From Chimonanthus salicifolius (Eukaryota > Streptophyta > Magnoliopsida > Laurales > Calycanthaceae), in NCBI GenBank assembly GCA_013350335.1, contig CM023537.1, positions 9,790,438 through 9,854,437 on the forward strand: a stretch of 64,000 bases of DNA, given 5' to 3'. The position numbers were made by a program, and so were the translations under genes. Position 1 is the stretch's first letter, and each line of letters starts with the position of its first letter. The notes under the pieces were generated by a model. It was not told the origin of the DNA and did not search any database. It saw only the letters and a list, made by a program, of their open reading frames with translations. Shown here in pieces: positions 1 to 14,112 of the stretch.

Positions 1-307
1 GCTTGTGCTTTCCTTTGGGTCGCCGTAACTTATCGGGTTGCTACAGTAAAGTGTGCTGCATCTAAGTCTGCCGTGACGTGTTGAGTTGATGGTCTTGTTA
101 GAGATTTGGTCATTGCATCAAAAAAATTAAAATTAATGAAATGCAAAAAATTAATTTTTTAAACTCAATTTAAAATCTATGTTCTAAATCTTCAGTTTGA
201 ACTCTATTATACATGTGAGAAGTTATCGATGAATTTTTTCGTTATTAACTCAGCAAAAAATACAACTACCACCACAAATTCCCGTTGACCTCCTCTAATG
301 GTCCACC
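1..307. other. Intergenic, no feature seen
   Basis: AT-rich sequence left of the first transposon. No coding potential or repeat structure is evident. The last eight bases (300-307, GGTCCACC) are the left target-site duplication of the hAT element that follows. Confidence 0.5.
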
Positions 308-855
308 CAGGGGTCAAAAAATCGGCTCGGCCGATATCTGATACGGACGATATATCGGCCGATAATTTTATCTCTCATACCGATATCGGCATTTTCTCTC
401 TCCTCCGATATCGGAACCGTGAAAAAACCGCAAAAAACCGTGATGAATAGTGGTGAACCGTGACAAAACTGTAAAAAACCGTAAAAAACCGCAAAAAACC
501 GTAAAAAACCGTGAACACCCTGAGAACCGTAAACCCTGAACCGCGGAAAACCACGAAAAACCGTGAATACCCCTGAGAACCGTAAACCGTGGAAAACCGC
601 AAAAAACCGCGAAAAACCGTGTAAAAACCGCGAAAAACCGTATCGTTGTTTTAAATTTTTTTTTTTTTTTTAAATACCGATATTTATGAATATCGGCCGA
701 TATTGTGACCGATATTTCGGACTGAATATCGGCCATATCGGCCGATATTCGGTATGTACGGTCGATACTTATCGTATCGGCCGATATTACTCGGTTTAAA
801 AAAACCGATATATATCGGCCGATACGATATGTATCGGCCGATATTTAAACCTTAG
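308..855. mobile_element. hAT-type MITE, 548 bp, with 8-bp target-site duplication
   Basis: The element starts CAGGGGTCAAAAAATCGG and ends in ...TTTAAACCTTAG, an imperfect terminal inverted repeat. It is flanked by an exact 8-bp direct repeat, GGTCCACC, at 300-307 and 856-863. A CAGGGG terminus with an 8-bp duplication is the hAT superfamily signature. Both ends are packed with the motif TCGGCCGATAT and its variants, as in the larger element at 15063-17084. No transposase is encoded, so it must have been moved by an enzyme encoded elsewhere. The 122- and 75-residue minus-strand open frames inside it are low-complexity by-products of the internal repeats. Confidence 0.85.
417..648. repeat. Internal minisatellite of the hAT MITE
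   Basis: About twenty degenerate 10-16 bp units of the type CCGTRAAAAAC fill the middle of the MITE. Neighbouring units differ by a few bases and by spacer length. The larger family member at 15063-17084 has an unrelated internal tandem array, so the interior of this family evolves quickly while the ends stay recognisable. Confidence 0.75.
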
Positions 856-863
856 GGTCCACC

Positions 864-1484
864 TATTCCTTAGATTGCCTTCTCATATATTTAAACATGA
901 GATACAGTGCTCGCTCTGAACTGCAATGAAGAAATAAAAATCAATAAGAAACTTTTATTAACTATGGATTTCATTTTTTAAAAATTGAATAAAGAAAAAT
1001 ACCTAAATAAAACTTATTTTTTATAATTATTTAACAATGACTTCTACTTTAATTTAATAACTTCACAAAATATCACGTAATATTTAACTCAAAAGTGAAT
1101 CATAAAAACTAAGGACATAATTGTCTTCATTCGAGTTTCCGATCCAAACATGCAACACGAGGTTCAGTGCTGTGGGTCACCAGGGCACATAAAATCAACA
1201 AAACTGAATGAAATAAATTGCAAATTCGTCTACGCCTCTATAGTCGGCAGGTTCTATCATTTTTCAGGACGCCACTAATTAATTGCTTCAACCATAATAA
1301 GATAACAACAGTATTAATATTAGTAGGCAATATCAAAGAAGTGATCTTTATTAGATCTATAGTATTCTATTATCTCACAATCCCATTATATGTTATCAAC
1401 TTATCCTAGACCCAAATCTGATCAAAACCAAATTAAAAATAATATTTGAGTCATTTGTTTATTCTTTTCCCCTGGTTCCAAATC
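864..1484. other. Intergenic, no feature seen
   Basis: AT-rich sequence; a 63-codon open frame at 1218-1409 has no recognisable features and is probably random. Confidence 0.5.
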
Positions 1485-1695
1485 TCGGCCCATACATCTC
1501 GTATCAGCCGAAATATCTCGGGTTTTGGACGCCCGAGATATCTCGACTGATGTAACCGGGATCTCACCAATATCAGTCAGTATGGTCGAGATTTGGCCAA
1601 AAAAAAAGAGAGAGAGAAAGAAATATCACCCGATATCAGCCGAGATATCAGGTGATACTCGTGTGTCCGAGATCTCGAGTCCACCATTTTTTTTA
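1485..1695. repeat. Degenerate relative of the CGGCCGATAT hAT family
   Basis: This stretch is rich in CCGAGATATC, ATCTCGG and ATATCAGCCGAGAT motifs that resemble positions 16670-16870 of the 2-kb hAT element. No clean CAGGGG end or target duplication was found, so it is either decayed or a separate insertion of a related element. The 68-codon open frame over it is not a gene. Confidence 0.4.
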
Positions 1696-4429
1696 TTCCT
1701 GCTTTTAGCTCATGTATCGTGTGGAAGTTAAAAAAATCTTAACTTATTTACTCAATCTTTAATAACTCAATGGCTCGTATCAAAGGGAAGTTGTCTTGCT
1801 TTTCATTTTTTTAAGATAGTTTTTATTCTTATTTTTATATTTTTTTAAATTTTTTAGAAATTAAAATTTAATTAGATCAAATAGAAAATTTGTTATTACT
1901 TATAGCTAATCTAACCAATTGTCACCTCTAATTATCACCTTAAAACTAAATGTTAATTTTTTAAGATGAAACTTTTATTAAAAAATTTTATTGTCATTTT
2001 GTATTTTTTTATTTTTTTATAAAAATTCAAATCAAGACGGATCAAAAAGAAAATTTGTTATTACCTAATAGTAATCCAACCAATTGTTAGCCCTAATCAT
2101 TATCAAGATGATTTTACACATCTCCCTAAAAACAACAATTCATGTTGTACGATCTACGAACACTTTAACCGATTATAAATCTTGATATATATAGATTGAT
2201 AAATTGTTTTCTCTTATTTTATTTTCAACAAAAACTACCAATATCAAACGATATTGAAGATATACATTAAATATCGATCGATATATAAAAATTTTGAAAA
2301 TTGATATATACCAACAGATGAAATACATATGCGCGGCCGATACTGTCACCCTGCTTTAACATGTCCCCCAATAGAGCTCCCTGAAAACAACAACAATTCA
2401 TGTTGTACGAACCCTTTCACTGTTTAACATGTGCCCCCATAGAGCACTTGCCGTCACACTCATGTGAGGCAGTAAGTTCTCATTCTTCGTCAGCTCTTCA
2501 CATGCTTTCTAATATCATTTTCCAACATAATTAAAATATTAAAATAATTTTCTCCTCTAAAATCTTAATTAAAATATTAATATACTAGTCACGTAATTAT
2601 TTAGACTAAAATTAGTACATTATTTTTTATTATTATTTTCACACCTTATTATTAGTTAAAATAAATCTTATTGTTTAAATTTATTTAAATAATAAATATC
2701 TTGCTTGTATCTTATTTTTTTAGTTTCATGCTCATATCACCTACACTTACACCCAATTTAAAATATCCAAAGTAAAACATGTATTTGACATGCATCTTAC
2801 CAACGACCCTAGTTTGATTACTTAAATGTCTCAAATTAAAATTAAAATAATATTTTATAATAAAATAGAGTCCATTAATCATACATAATCAAATAAGTAA
2901 TTGCTTATGTGAGAATAATAAAAATAAAGTCTAAACGAAAGAAACTGTATGGTTAAAATAGAGTTTCTTAGACTCTACCAATTATATTAATTTAAATTGA
3001 TTGAAGAAATATATTTAAATAAATTATTTTTATAATTGGCACACTCATAATCTATAGTTTAATTTAGTAAAATCAATATATAGAAAATTGAGAAAATATT
3101 CGCATCTTAATCACACTATTATATGTTTCATCCTTAAATTAGAAATTAAGTTATTTTATTAGGAAATGACAGATCATATTCTTCCATCCCCTCCAGGGTC
3201 CACAAAAAATTGTAAGCAATCTACATAAAACATGTGTCGAACGTGCATCTTAGATTCACCGTTGATTTTCTGAATATCTGGCTTCAACTTAACATGTTCC
3301 ACACGCATTCTCTCTTAAATGTCTCTCACTAAGATTTTTGTATTTAGTTTAAAAAGGAAACTTCTCTTTAAGTATCTTAAGGTATTTAATTTTTTTGTAA
3401 ACTTCTCTTTTAAGTATCTTAATGTTTTTTTTTTAATTTGGGTTGTGTTGTATGTAATAAGAACCCTTGTATTTGTAAATGGGTTGTACATGGATTTGTG
3501 GGACGGTTTAAGATTTAGTAGCTGTGAATTTATGTGGGCACGAGAAATGATGGTAATTGTACAAGTAAAATGTGTGAAATGATAAGAAGTATAGTTGGAA
3601 TGAAATTACAAGTGGAAAATTAGTATCATGGGCTATAATTTTATAGAAGTCACCCTTCATCCGAAGTCATCCTTAAGTTTGAAGTCACTCTTAAATACTC
3701 TAAGTTTAAATGGAACATTAAAAAAAGATGATGAAAGAGATGATTTTTTGAATTAACAAACAAAAGTAGACCCTTACCCTCGTCCAAACGCAGCCATAGA
3801 GTCTTAATCTAGGAAAAGCTCTGTTGAATTTTCGGCCAGATACGCCGGATTCTTATTGATTAGAAAACTCCTTTTTGATGGTCCACTTCCCACGTGGGGA
3901 GTGTAATGGGTGAGAGAATTTAAAAAAATGAATCACATGTCCGAGAGGCATGTGGTAATTCTAACCATATTAAAATTAAAGACCTACTAAGATAATAATT
4001 TATGTGTTTAGAGAATTTTCAAAATACAAGAGAGATAACTAGCCTAAATAGAAACAGATTGCAACAACAATTATAAACTAGAAATAGAATGTGACTGTAA
4101 AACAAATGTCGTTGCTTGATTGAATTCACAACTAAAATTTATTTGATGGAGTCTCCAAATTTGATTCACTCTTAAAAAATGGCATAAGAGTTAGAAGGTT
4201 ATTTGTAACTCAATTTAAAATTCAATTGAAGTCTATTGATCATATAAAATGAAAGAAATATTTATTCATGTAATAATTTAAACGAAACTAATTTATTAAA
4301 ATATTTATTATCATCCTAATGACTAAATCAAATGGACAATTGAGATAGTGGCAATCAGAGTGGGTTATCATCGTGTAAAACACCAAATCTCCTTATGTCA
4401 TCGTTTTCTTTGAGATAGTGGTAAAGTGG
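1696..4429. other. AT-rich intergenic region
   Basis: No gene is supported. Around 2225-2351 there is a short palindromic stretch (ATATCGATCGATATAT, then GCGGCCGATACTGTCACCCTG) that may be another hAT remnant. The phrase AACATGT(G/C)CCCCCATAGAGC occurs twice near 2360-2445 as a small direct repeat. Confidence 0.45.
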
Positions 4430-4661
4430 GGTGGATCGTCACAGCAATTTCAATCCTCCCTTATCCGTCACCATTGGTCGATTCAACGGAACTTTTTTCT
4501 CTCTCCTATATATCCGTTCTCACCTGTCTCTTACGATATCCATCTGTCTTTCATTGAGAAAATGCGATACTTTCCAAGTGTCCAAGAGAAACTTTGATGA
4601 CCACATTGCGAGGAAGGGTCGATCTCTAGGTAAGAAAATCAAATGAAATCTCTCCTCTATC

Positions 4662-4785
4662 TATTTAAATGCTCAGAAACCCAGTTCAATTCATTGGTCT
4701 TTCTCCATTAACATTCATATTCACTTGCAGATTTCCCCAGAAACAAACCCCAAAGCCCAAATAGAGAGAGAGAGAGACAGAGAGA
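4662..4785 (+). promoter_or_regulatory. Probable core promoter and 5' leader of the GGPPS gene
   Basis: A TATA-like element, TATTTAAAT, lies at 4662-4670, placing a start site near 4695 and giving a leader of about 110 nt. A (GA)n tract at 4763-4785 lies in that leader, common in plant 5' UTRs. An alternative TATA box, TATATAT at 4507-4513, would give a leader of about 270 nt. The choice cannot be made without transcript ends. Confidence 0.4.
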
Positions 4786-4801
4786 CGGCTTCTTTTTGTA
4801 A

Positions 4802-5963
<1,162 letters not shown>

Positions 5964-6300
5964 CAAAAAACTATATGGTTATTCACATGTTGTTCCTGTT
6001 AGATAGCCAAATGGCTGTGTCGAATTTCTGCTAATGTATGTAAATCCTTGTTCTTCCTTGGAAATTAGTGTTGCTTACATACAAAGCTAGTGTAGACCAG
6101 AAAACATCTTGTTCCAATGTTTTCTTGTTGGAACAGAAAATTGTTGTATTGGATTCATTTTGATGTGTGCAATAGCCAAGCCTACAATTTTCTATTTATG
6201 AGTTGCAATTAGAATAATTGTAAGTTGCAAGTTCATGCCAAAATCAACCAGATGAATGGAATTAGATCAAAGTCAGCATTGAAAACCTTATAGTATTTTG
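5964..6300 (+). other. 3' flank of the GGPPS gene
   Basis: AT-rich and T-rich sequence that probably holds the 3' UTR. No single polyadenylation signal stands out. Confidence 0.35.
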
Positions 6301-9300
6301 GGTTTATATTAGATGCTATATAATGTAATTAGATATGATATTACTTTTAGTTCTCCAAGTTCCCTTATCTGCATTGAATGGTCTGACCTATGGACTATAG
6401 ACTTGGGCAGAAATCTATGGACTCTCTATTGTGATTGCCATATCATATACCTTGTAACAGTATTAAATTTCAATAATGGTTCATGCCGCCCTTCAAGGGA
6501 AATTGATATCTGTTTTTGATGCCATGATCCAAACATTTAATTTACGAATTTACTAAATGATGTCATAAATGGAAGAAATTGATATGAAGAATCCATGAAT
6601 TATGAACTCCCAGTAAATCCCATTAATAATGGTTCATGAGGGATATAATTCTCCATAAAACTCTATAATTCCACACTAAATTCTTTAGTTGATTGCTTTT
6701 GTGTTTTCTTGCTTACTAGGCTTCAAAAGTAGTTTGTTTGTTGCTCTGATTGATATTTGATAACTGATAACATCAGCTGCTTCTGTTATCCCTGAAGTGT
6801 CTATCATCAACTGGTTCAGCTGGGACGTGCTGTTGCATAATGAGTGCTCCAGATCAATAGAGGAGGTGTGGAGTTCGAACACCTTGCAACTCCTAGCTAG
6901 AAACAAAAATATAAAGAATTGATTTAGTAAACCTTTATTCAAAAACATGTAATACACGACTAAGTTAACCATCATCATCATCATCATATACTAAATCCCA
7001 TCTAAAACAATTCGACCACTAAAGGGAAAATTTCTCTCTTCCATGGTGAACCTTTCCCCAAGGGAGGCAAATTATTTGATTTAGCAATGGATGGGGATTC
7101 AATCGAGATTCATCTTATCGCTGATGACATTATACTGTAAATTATGTTGTTCTTTTGTTTAGTTTGTGTCTTATGTTGCTGTGTTTTCATGCACTGCTCT
7201 GGATTGTAATGTAAGTTTCTTTTCTCAGACCATTTGATTGTGAATACGGCCATTAGTCCATATTCAATGGCAAAAAGACCAATTTAGGATCTCTTTGGAT
7301 TGAGTAGGATTGCTTCTTCTTCTTCTTCTTTTCTTTTTTCCTCCCAACAGTAATTGATTATGGTAGATGGATGTTCAATGGAGGATATCTTTAAACCATT
7401 CCCTTCACAGTCCAACCCACTAGGTGAGTGGTTTGGATCGCTAAAAGATCGGCCCTCCTTTTCAGCATGTTTAGTCTAAAGAAGTGTGGGTTCTCTTGGA
7501 CTGTGCACAAGATACTACTTTTTCAGTCAGGTTGCATACTATTTTTGTTCTCAAAGCAATGACTTTGAATTTAGCAGCCCCTTCACCGTTATGCACTATG
7601 TATCCCCAAACTGAATCAGGTGCAAGGAGCATGCTGTAGATCAGCTTTTTCTGGCTTGCACATTTAGCGTTCTTGTACTAGATCATTCTTGAAGCTATGG
7701 TGCTAAGGTACATTTTGATAATTCTTTTCTGAAAGATAACAAAGTGGAATTAATAAGTAAATGAACTAAAAGTAGTATCTGTAAGAATGAGCAAGAATAC
7801 ATGCACGCACAAGGATCCTTGAATGTGTGAAGCCCTAAATGGATTAGGTATTGTGATTAAAGTGTTTCTTACAGTTATATTCTTATTTCCAAACTGCGAT
7901 TTTGCTAAGGAACTTGCTTCCATTTTCCTCCTATAAACATGAGCAAAGGAAACCTCACTAACCTCTCAAAATTTGTTATGGATGAAAGCAAATGTCTGAG
8001 TCTCTTCTGGACTGACTTGGAGTCTGAAAGAGGGCACCCTTTTGAATCACATACGCAGTGGCAAGGCCCTTGAATAATCTTATCTATGACTTAAATTCCC
8101 TTGCCAAAGCATCCACTCAGTTTGGTCTTCCACGCCAGCTGGTCCAGGAAAGGATACGTAGTCCTACCCCCTTGACAGGAGGAGTCTCCCTAAAATAAAT
8201 TAATCACAAGGACGGACAACTTTGAAGTATAAGACAGGAACTGGTTAAAGAAAAAGTACAAGAGCTATACAGTATGTACACTATACACCCGGCCCAGATC
8301 CAAAAATCCCATGATATAGACCTTTCAAAACACACACACACACACATGCACAAACACATACGCACACAGACAATATGTTGGGCCAAATTTATGAGAAAAT
8401 TACTTTGATCATGATGATGATGATAATTACTTCCCTGTGCATTCTGTTCCCTGCCTACCCCTTCCCCAATGTTTCGTTATTCTATTTGCATTGTATCTGA
8501 TATATACAACACCTTGCACCCCCGTTGGACTCCAACACCCATACCTGCGCCGTACCCATGCAATTTAGCATGTTGTTAAGGATAATCATAAACTCGTAGT
8601 CCAAATGCTCCAAGCCCAATAGGCTTCTCTAGCCCACACCCCCCCCAACCCACGCACCCACCCTGCAATCTAAGGGCCTGTTTCATAGCTCCATTTATAG
8701 AATGAGAATAATTTCAGATCTACATAAAGAAATGGAAACTCCTTTCACTCCATGGCTGAAATGAGAAACACACTAGAATGGTGCTTCTGCCTTTGCACAC
8801 CTACCAACACACAATGTAGGGCTAAGTGTAGAAATGGGCACTCACCAAAAATGCGGAATAAGGAATGCTCAAGACTACCCCACACAACCTAGGAAAATTG
8901 GGCTTTGCATGCTGTCCTCCCCCTCATCATCTTTATCATCACCATCAAAACCATTTATCCTATCTATTTGAAGTCGACTTTTTTTTCCTTAATCCTATAA
9001 AAAATTATGCCCTTCGTAGCTCCAATTTTGTCATTTACTTTCTTTTCCCATTAATTTGTCTTAGTAGCATTCCATTTCAATTTTTTGTCTTAGTAGCCTC
9101 CCCCTTCTCTTAGTACTTCCGACTGGTAATCTTTTGATTCTTTGTATTTTGGGCTGCTTTTGGTCTTCTTTGCATGTACAGACATTAAGTAACTCTACCC
9201 TCACCACCCCCATGCCGCTGTTATATATTCTGATATTTTGTATTGTATCTTGTGTTTTTTAAAACCCTTCCCATTGGATGAGAAAGGATATGTTACCACA

Positions 9301-10381
9301 CTCCATTTTCTATCTTGTATTGTCCTACTATAACTGGAACCTGGATTACTTATTGAGTTTTCCTTCCTTGCAGCTTGTGCAAACACTTCACCATTTACCT
9401 CCAGACCAATAGGAGTCATGATCCAAACTCTTAACAAGCACGAAAACATAACCACTCACTAGTTTTTTGTCCCAAGAAAATATTGTTGCTTTACCCTTCT
9501 CCCAGCAAACTGTTTGACACTTGCTGGCATTACATGATCCCCAGTTGGAGGAAAATTTTCAGTACACTTAATCCTTGAGTTACATTGAGCCTACATTTTC
9601 ATATATGTGGTTGATCTGATCGGCTCCAATGTGTTTTCCATCTGCAGTCAAGTTCTCACTAACCTAGTATATATAACCCTAGCCATCCAGTATTGGCCCT
9701 TTTTTATGCATATGGAGTGGTGTTGTACATTCCTTAACCATGTTTTTGCAAGCCAATGGCCATTGCTATGATTGTGATCTGGCTGACTCCAATATTTTCC
9801 CCTCTAAGGAAGTCCTGGCACCATTAAGTTATATCCTCGAGGATGATCATGGCCATCCAATATTTAGCTCTCTTTTTGCTGCAGATGGAATGCTGTTTTA
9901 CATCCATATGTCTCTGCTGATATTTTGGGTCATGTACACTCTGATGTTAATATGGCCCCCATTTACAAATACATGGCTCAAGGATTCTTGATTGACTGAA
10001 GCACTACCTTCCACGTTAAAATTTAAATCCTTTATTAGAACAAGACTGTATGAACATGTTAGAGAACTCATCAAATTCTTGTTTGCTTTTCTCGATAGAC
10101 TCCAGTGTTCATGTGTAGTATGGTGGAACTTGGTAGCGAAGGAGATGTACACGGTTTAGCATCTCCATGCAGGCGTTGGAAGTGGCGGCACAGGAAATAG
10201 GGGGGACCTACAGGAAAATCTGTGTAGTTTTCTATGCAACTTTTAGATGATTTCCCCATTGATTGTCCACCTACTCTAATGGACAAATAATACCTTTTTT
10301 GGGGTAAAAAATTGATACTTGTATCGCTCTTTCCTGGATATAATCTATTGTCCTTTCTAATGAATAAATAAGGTGAAATTA
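6301..10381. other. Long stretch without a supported gene
   Basis: The sequence is less AT-rich than other spacers here and contains several short open segments that could be exon relics. Examples are a minus-strand segment at about 6688-6905 preceded by a good acceptor-like TTTGTTTCTAG, and a plus-strand segment near 8072-8195. None has a recognisable domain and they do not link into one gene. Short simple repeats occur: (CAT)n at 6972-6986, (TTC)n near 7316 and (CA)n near 8330-8346. About 9610-9730 and 9765-9905 look like an imperfect direct duplication (both hold GCCATCCA(G/A)TATT and (A/G)TGGA(G/A)TG). Confidence 0.4.
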
Positions 10382-10471
10382 TCAGATACTGCTGGCAGTA
10401 TCCACTGTTGAATTGAATTCATTAATTTTTTTTTACCTCAATCAATGGTGGATGCTGCTTGTAGTATCTGA
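10382..10471. mobile_element. 90-bp hairpin MITE with TTA duplication
   Basis: The ends, TCAGATACTGCTGGCAGTAT and the complement of ATGCTGCTTGTAGTATCTGA, form an imperfect inverted repeat of about 36 bp per arm. TTA flanks both sides (10379-10381 and 10472-10474). A 3-bp TTA duplication fits the PIF/Harbinger (Tourist-like) group; a TA duplication (Stowaway-like) cannot be excluded. Confidence 0.65.
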
Positions 10472-11853
10472 TTATTACTTATTAATAAATAAATAAATAT
10501 GTAAAAGAGAGTCCATCTATTGCTTCTTTAACTCATCTGTCCATAGCAAGTCCATTCAGAGAACCTTGCCATCCGAGAATGCAGCCATCATCTTCTAACA
10601 AATCACAATCACATTCTGCCGTTCTTTGTCTTCTAAGAGACATACATGCTGAGACTGTTTATCATAAAGCCTTTTGGCGAATGTAAAGTCTCATCAATTA
10701 TATCCAACTCTGCTCTCTCTTTTCCTAATCAAATAATTTTGTTCATCAAGCACTTCTGCCTCTGGTGCTTGACCATGAGATTGGGAATGTTTCATTTGCT
10801 GAGTGCTATGTGGTTTGCAGTATCCTAAAGAGCCCAGCTCCTTAAACCGGCACCTATTGGGGAGAACTCCTGGAATTGGCGTGTAGCCTCATCCAACTGC
10901 TGTGATTTTGGGATAATGTACCATCAATAGCTGATCCAATCGATAAGATTACTTTGTTACATGATTTATTTTTTTAAAGAAGAAGAATGGGCAAAATACC
11001 TATGTTGGATTCTTCAAGGTTTCTTTACTGTTGATTCTCCATGGATTGTTTCAATACTAGTGTAACTTTGTTTTTCATGGTGACAATTTTCTTCTTTTAT
11101 TGTCCGACTAAATTATTGAAATGTTAATTATTTGATTGTTTTGAGTGAAGATTATATGTTAATTTTCATTTTAGAATGAAAAGTTATTTATATTATGCAA
11201 ATATTATTCAGAATCCATGAATCTTAGGTTCTGAGAATTGGTAATTCGAACATCTGGATGACTGGAACCCAACACATGGTACCCATATGTATGCAAATAG
11301 GATGAGAATTCTATGTATACCCAGATACTTGCATCTAACACCATAATTAGAGTCAAATAATTTTTAGTTTATATTTTCATCATGATAAACTTTCATCATC
11401 CCATCTAAATCTAGCTAGGAGAGAGAGAAACCAATATTTTATCGTCTATAAAACATTCAGATTAGCAGAGTCTGGAAAAAAAAAAGGTGTCACCTCTTGA
11501 TGGGTTTTCTGAAGCTTTGTTTTTTCTCTCTGTTGTATCCCCATCAATTATGGTTGCGCAGGTATCCATTGATGATAGAATTGCAATTCTAGAATTATCT
11601 CTCTTTGTAAGATTTTGCTCCCCCGAACAGTCATAACCCGTAACAATTTAGATTCTTTGAAACTGGCTCCAGACACGTTAAACTTTCTTGCCAACTTTGA
11701 GTCTTCATGACCAGAATGCCAGGTTATCTTACTACATGATCGAACTCACAGACTGAATATTTGTTCTTCAAAAGCCTTCAGTTCAAATTCTAATGAAACA
11801 AAACAACTAGAGATTTCAAAACGATGCCATAATGGGATATGATCAAAACCCAC

Positions 11854-11972
11854 CTTTTCTTTTTCCTTGTCTGAGCTCCCATTGTCATTTGCAGGCTCAT
11901 GGAATCGAAGAGAGGTTTGAGCACATTCGAAGCAGAGCTTGAATCTGAGAAATCGCCTGTACCTGCTTCCAT
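11854..11972 (-). CDS. Possible first coding exon of an unidentified minus-strand gene
   Basis: On the minus strand an ATG at 11972 opens 39 codons plus two bases, beginning MEAGTGDFSDSSSASNVL. A canonical donor context, GAAAAG|GTGGGT, follows at 11854/11853. A CT tract (12098-12125 read on the minus strand) lies about 125 bp upstream, as often in plant 5' leaders. I do not recognise the peptide and could not find convincing downstream exons, so this may be a relic or chance. A TATATAAA sits only about 17 bp before the ATG, too close to be its promoter. Confidence 0.2.
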
Positions 11973-12094
11973 GGCTCTTGATCTTTATATATTTCGTCAT
12001 GGGTGGCATCATGGATTCTGGCGTCTCTGTGGGTTTCCATCCTTGATAAAAAGAACTTGCAATAAAATGGCCTGGTTCCTTGCGTTCACCTAAT

Positions 12095-12097
<3 letters not shown>

Positions 12098-12125
<28 letters not shown>
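12098..12125. repeat. (GA)14 microsatellite
   Basis: Uninterrupted GA dinucleotides. Confidence 0.95.
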
Positions 12126-12128
<3 letters not shown>

Positions 12129-14034
12129 TTGTTGGACAACGGTGGTTAGCCAACTTTCCTATACCATTTCTTTTGTAGCACGTTAACTTGGGGAAGAAAA
12201 GGGGTCGTGACGTGGAGCTACTCCAGCACTCATCAATTATATGTGAAAATCTAAAATCTTTCCTGCTAACATCTATTTGGTTAGTATAAGAAATTGTTAG
12301 CATACCCCCCCTTCTTTGATGATGTTGTCACTCCTATGAAACTAGAGCTTCAAGCAACTAATGAAGTACGAATAAACCACTGGAAATAGGTCTAGCTCCA
12401 TTGGTGGTGGACACTAAATAGAGAATGCTAAAATGAACATGGAGTTTGTAATCACTAAGATTAAATCAGGATTTAAAATTCGATCGGTCGATATTTTTCT
12501 CTCTCCTATTTTTTTTTTTAAAAAAAGAAAATGATCGATATCGGCTGATTGGACCCCTTGAATCATAGTTTAAAAGTTTGAAATTTAAACTCGACTAGAA
12601 ATTTCATCGAGCAGGATAAGTAGGGTGAATTTTTTGACTCAACTAAGAAAATTTGATAAAACTCTTCGACTTGCTTGACTAGAAGTTGGATGATTATGGA
12701 CAATTATGAAAAGGTCCTTATATAAATGTCTCTATGATAAGATTATAGAGAAATTCTTGGAGGTAGATTTAGAGGTCTTTTAGCCTGAGGAAATTCAATC
12801 AAAACGTAGTACATATATTTCTATGGCTATAAGAAATATATTTATCATAAATTCTTTATTAAACTATTTCCTCAAATTATTTAAAAGTTATTTAGATACC
12901 TTTTTTTTCAAAAAAAATGCTAAAAACTTGCTTGGATGTTATTTCTTGAAAATTAAGTAACATTTTTTCCCTCATAGTCAGAAGATTGACAAATTTGAAC
13001 TACATGCACCTTGTCAAATATAAGATATTATTTTATTAACATTTTACCTTAAAGTTACATGGTTGTTCAAAATATAAATAATAATATTTAAATACATTAA
13101 AAGGTAATTCCAAAAACCAACAATACGGTCGTTGGGGATAAAAGATTTCATAATGTGAAATTGTAGAATAGGATTTTACGTTGTAAAATTGATTAATACC
13201 AAATTAAATTTTAGACTAATAACAGGTGATACAGGCCATATTAAAATGTCCTTGAGTTAATTGTAGAGTTCATTGGCCTTAAAAAAATTGATGAATTTAA
13301 ATATTTTTAATCCCTAAGAACCTCTCTAAGTATGACTATAAGGCTAAAAAAACCACCTTCATTGGATAATAAAGTAAATTTCATTAAACTCTCTAAATTT
13401 AATCATTTTAAACTAATTCTTTTTAATTTCTAAACTTTGCATATTGTTAGAGGCCGAATTTAACCTAATGTAATGGGTTTTTAAAAGATCCCAGTATGAA
13501 TATGAGACCCTAAGAAATTAATTTAATTGAGTTACTACAACCATTAGCTCTCAAACTTTAATATTTATCAATAGTTTTTAATTTTATTATATCTAAATAT
13601 TGGATTTCAAAATTTATGTGGGCCCACCATCTAATTTTTATATACCAAACATCATATTGAAATTACTTATTAAATGCCCTCATTAATACGCAATCACAGG
13701 GCCCAAATGGAACACAAAGTCTGCCAATATCTCATGGAGGGTCAATTTTTATTCATATCACTTGAGTTGTACATATTCATATTTTTATGTTTTTTCACTT
13801 CTTTTGTTTAATAAAAAAATTAACATGTGGATTGACAATTCATTTTAAACATAACATGCGGATCAAATTTTTATTAAAAAATTAAACTTTAACTACATTG
13901 TCAAAAATCACCAAACATCTTAACTTTTTTTCCAAAAAACACAAGATGATTTACTATTAAGATTAAATAATTAATGTTTAATTGTACACTGTAATTTGAT
14001 TCGTACGTCGAACTTAAAATAATCTTTGAATCCC

Positions 14035-14037
<3 letters not shown>
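12126..14037. other. AT-rich intergenic region
   Basis: No gene is supported. At about 12466-12563 there is a small hAT-like remnant: CAGGATTTAAAATTCGATCGG at its left, GATATCGGCTGATTGGACCCC at its right, a poly-T/poly-A core, and no clear target duplication. The rest is AT-rich with nothing recognisable. Confidence 0.45.

Positions 14038-14109
<72 letters not shown>
14038..14109. repeat. (AT)36 microsatellite
   Basis: A perfect 72-bp AT dinucleotide run. The repeated Ile-Tyr minus-strand open frame across it is an artefact. Length may be unreliable in assembly. Confidence 0.95.

Positions 14110-14112
<3 letters not shown>

Noticed and set aside
368..736. 122-residue minus-strand open frame rich in Phe and Arg
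   Set aside because: It is the translation of the CCGTRAAAAAC minisatellite inside a hAT MITE; no start context, domain or normal composition.
6840..6905. GGAGTTCGAACACC resembling a tRNA box B
   Set aside because: No acceptor or anticodon stems can be drawn around it and there is no SINE body after it.
11746..12303. 185-codon minus-strand frame
   Set aside because: It crosses the CT microsatellite (Ser-Leu repeat) and has no features. Only the alternate frame at 11854-11972 was kept, as a weak exon candidate.
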